From an uncultured Alphaproteobacteria bacterium (GTDB lineage: Bacteria; Pseudomonadota; Alphaproteobacteria; Micavibrionales; Micavibrionaceae): a DNA stretch of 5,528 nucleotides. The notes below the pieces were generated by a model, which was given only the letters and a program-made list of their open reading frames with translations, did no database searches and had not been told where the DNA came from. Both the position numbers and the translations under genes were made by a program. Below are positions 4,499 through 5,528 of this stretch, piece by piece. Location: the NCBI GenBank assembly GCA_934538895.1, contig CAKTCH010000118.1, positions 1 through 5,528 on the forward strand. Reading direction: 5' to 3'. The first letter of the stretch is position 1. Each line of letters opens with the position of its first letter.

Positions 4499-5528
4499 AT
4501 GACAGCACCCTCCCGCAAGAATGCATCCGCTCCTTCCCCCGACCTCGTGCCGGTGAAGCGCGCCCTGATCTCCGTTTCCGATAAAACCGGCCTGAGCGAT
4601 TTCGCCAGAGCGCTTTCGGCGCGCGGCATTGAAATCCTCTCGACCGGCGGGACCGCCAAAGCGTTGCGCGACGCGGGCATCACCATCAGGGATGTGTCGG
4701 ACTGGACGGGTTTTCCCGAGATCATGGATGGCCGCGTGAAAACGCTGCATCCGAAAGTGCATGGCGGCATCCTCGCCCGCCGCGATGAAGACAGTCATGC
4801 CGCGGCCATGAAAGACCACGATATCGGCGGCATCGATATGGTGGTCGTCAGCCTGTATCCGTTCGAAGCCACCGTCGCGGGCGGTGCCGATTTTGCCACC
4901 TGCATCGAGAATATAGACATCGGCGGCCCGGCGATGATCCGCGCCAGCGCCAAGAACCATGATTTCGTCGCCATCGTCACCAGCGCCGGCGATTACAGCG
5001 ATGTGATCGAAAACCTGAACGGTAACAATGGCAGCACCACACTGGCGCTGCGCCGTCGGTTAGCAGCTGATGCTTTCAGCCTCACCGCTCGTTACGACAG
5101 CATGATTGCGCAGTGGTTAATCCCCCTCACCCCAGCCCTCTCCCCGGTGGGGAGAGGGAGGAGCACCGCAGGTGCGGAGGGTGAGGGGGATACAAAACTC
5201 CCTCGCAATATTACATTCTGCGGCACGCTGAAACAGACACTGCGCTATGGCGAAAACCCGCACCAATCATCGGCGCTTTACACCGACGGCTCGCACCGTC
5301 CCGGCGTGGCCACCGCGAAACAAATCCAGGGGAAAGAGCTTTCCTACAACAACCTGAACGATACCGACGCCGCCTATGAACTGGTGGCCGAGTTCGCGGA
5401 GCCGACCGTCGCCATCATCAAGCACGCGAACCCGTGCGGCGTGGCTTCCGCCGCTTCGATGACCGACGCCTACAGGCTGGCGCTGCGCTGCGACCCGGTC
5501 AGCGCGTTCGGCGGCATTATCGCCCTTA
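4499..5528 (+). CDS. purH: Bifunctional phosphoribosylaminoimidazolecarboxamide formyltransferase/IMP cyclohydrolase, 3' end beyond the window
   Basis: PurH catalyses the last two steps of IMP synthesis: formylation of AICAR by 10-formyl-tetrahydrofolate, then ring closure, in the cytoplasm. The first 343 residues are visible, against about 530 in the family. The IMP cyclohydrolase domain (about 20-200) shows VKRALISVSDKTGL, STGGTA, MDGRVKTLHPKVHGG (K81 to G90), VVVSLYPF, IENIDIGGPAMIRASAKN and TARYDSMIAQW. The transformylase domain starts with LRYGENPHQ (Y250-Q256) and includes KELSYNNLNDTDAA, the catalytic KHANPCGV (K308-H309) and SAFGGII. Residues 208-231 are encoded by a 72-bp palindromic repeat inserted in frame in the interdomain linker and have no counterpart in ordinary PurH. 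The ATG at 4499 gives a 20-residue leader. Only a weak GGGG lies just before it, so GTG codons 17 or 19 are alternative starts. No terminator separates it from cheR 75 nt upstream and no convincing promoter of its own is visible. Confidence 0.94.
   Translation, partial: MTAPSRKNASAPSPDLVPVKRALISVSDKTGLSDFARALSARGIEILSTGGTAKALRDAGITIRDVSDWTGFPEIMDGRVKTLHPKVHGGILARRDEDSHAAAMKDHDIGGIDMVVVSLYPFEATVAGGADFATCIENIDIGGPAMIRASAKNHDFVAIVTSAGDYSDVIENLNGNNGSTTLALRRRLAADAFSLTARYDSMIAQWLIPLTPALSPVGRGRSTAGAEGEGDTKLPRNITFCGTLKQTLRYGENPHQSSALYTDGSHRPGVATAKQIQGKELSYNNLNDTDAAYELVAEFAEPTVAIIKHANPCGVASAASMTDAYRLALRCDPVSAFGGIIAL
5120..5191. mobile_element. 72-bp palindromic repeat element inserted in frame in purH
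   Basis: The terminal arms ATCCCCCTCACCC (5120-5132) and GGGTGAGGGGGAT (5179-5191) are perfect 13-bp inverted repeats. Inside, CCCTCTCCCC (5136-5145) and GGGGAGAGGG (5149-5158) form a perfect 10-bp stem with loop GGT. GCACC (5163-5167) and GGTGC (5171-5175) form a second stem with loop GCA. The whole can fold as a three-way junction. It is 72 bp, 24 codons, and aligns exactly with codon boundaries (residues 208-231, reading IPLTPALSPVGRG then RSTAGAEGEGD). C/G-rich palindromes of the CCCTCACCC...CCCTCTCCC kind recur as dispersed repeats in many proteobacterial genomes and show up in protein databases as Pro-Leu-Thr-Pro-Ala-Leu-Ser-Pro-like peptides. Copy number here cannot be seen. No target duplication that keeps the reading frame can be defined confidently. 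Confidence 0.85.

Noticed and set aside
5118..5192. TA target-site duplication flanking the palindromic element in purH
   Set aside because: TA occurs on both sides, but counting it as a duplication would give a 73-nt insertion that does not keep the frame. The match is only two bases and overlaps the inverted repeats.

Overview
The window looks like part of a chromosome from a flagellated or formerly motile alphaproteobacterium. The coding regions are GC-rich with many C/G third positions. The PurH reads most like alphaproteobacterial PurH, for example in its RYGENPHQ and KHANPCGV blocks and its LNDTDAA segment. A textbook CtrA box (TTAA-N7-TTAA) sits in front of a cheY-cheR pair, and CtrA is a regulator specific to alphaproteobacteria. 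No genus can be named from this sequence alone.

Layout. On the minus strand, an ECF sigma factor gene (2159-2695) is followed, with an 8-nt overlap, by a gene for a membrane-anchored YfbK-type von Willebrand factor A (vWA) protein (148-2166). That operon ends in a clear rho-independent terminator (103-128), and a further minus-strand gene may begin at the very edge (1-19). A 499-nt divergent intergenic region (2696-3194) carries the likely sigma70 promoter of the sigma gene, a 76-nt imperfect palindrome, and the CtrA-type promoter of the plus-strand genes. On the plus strand, cheY (3195-3578) and cheR (3575-4423) overlap by 4 nt. After a 75-nt gap comes the 5' two thirds of purH (4499 to the window end).

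How the genes work together. The sigma factor and the vWA protein are translationally coupled. The vWA protein has a short cytoplasmic N-terminus, one membrane segment and a large, probably periplasmic vWA part. By architecture it is a candidate membrane regulator (anti-sigma-like) of its partner sigma factor; this is inference. CheY and CheR form a minimal two-gene chemotaxis-type module without receptor, kinase or CheB in view, apparently under CtrA control. purH is an unrelated purine-biosynthesis housekeeping gene.

The most striking observation is inside purH. A 72-bp palindromic repeat (5120-5191) with 13-bp perfect terminal inverted repeats and two internal hairpins is inserted exactly in frame as 24 codons with no stop. 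It lies in the linker before the AICAR transformylase domain, in the manner of the Rickettsia palindromic elements that insert into protein-coding genes. Other points worth a second look are the CtrA box, a strong internal ribosome binding site in the vWA gene just before its membrane segment, the 76-nt palindrome, a Met-rich periplasmic linker, and a 15-bp tandem duplication across the cheR stop codon.
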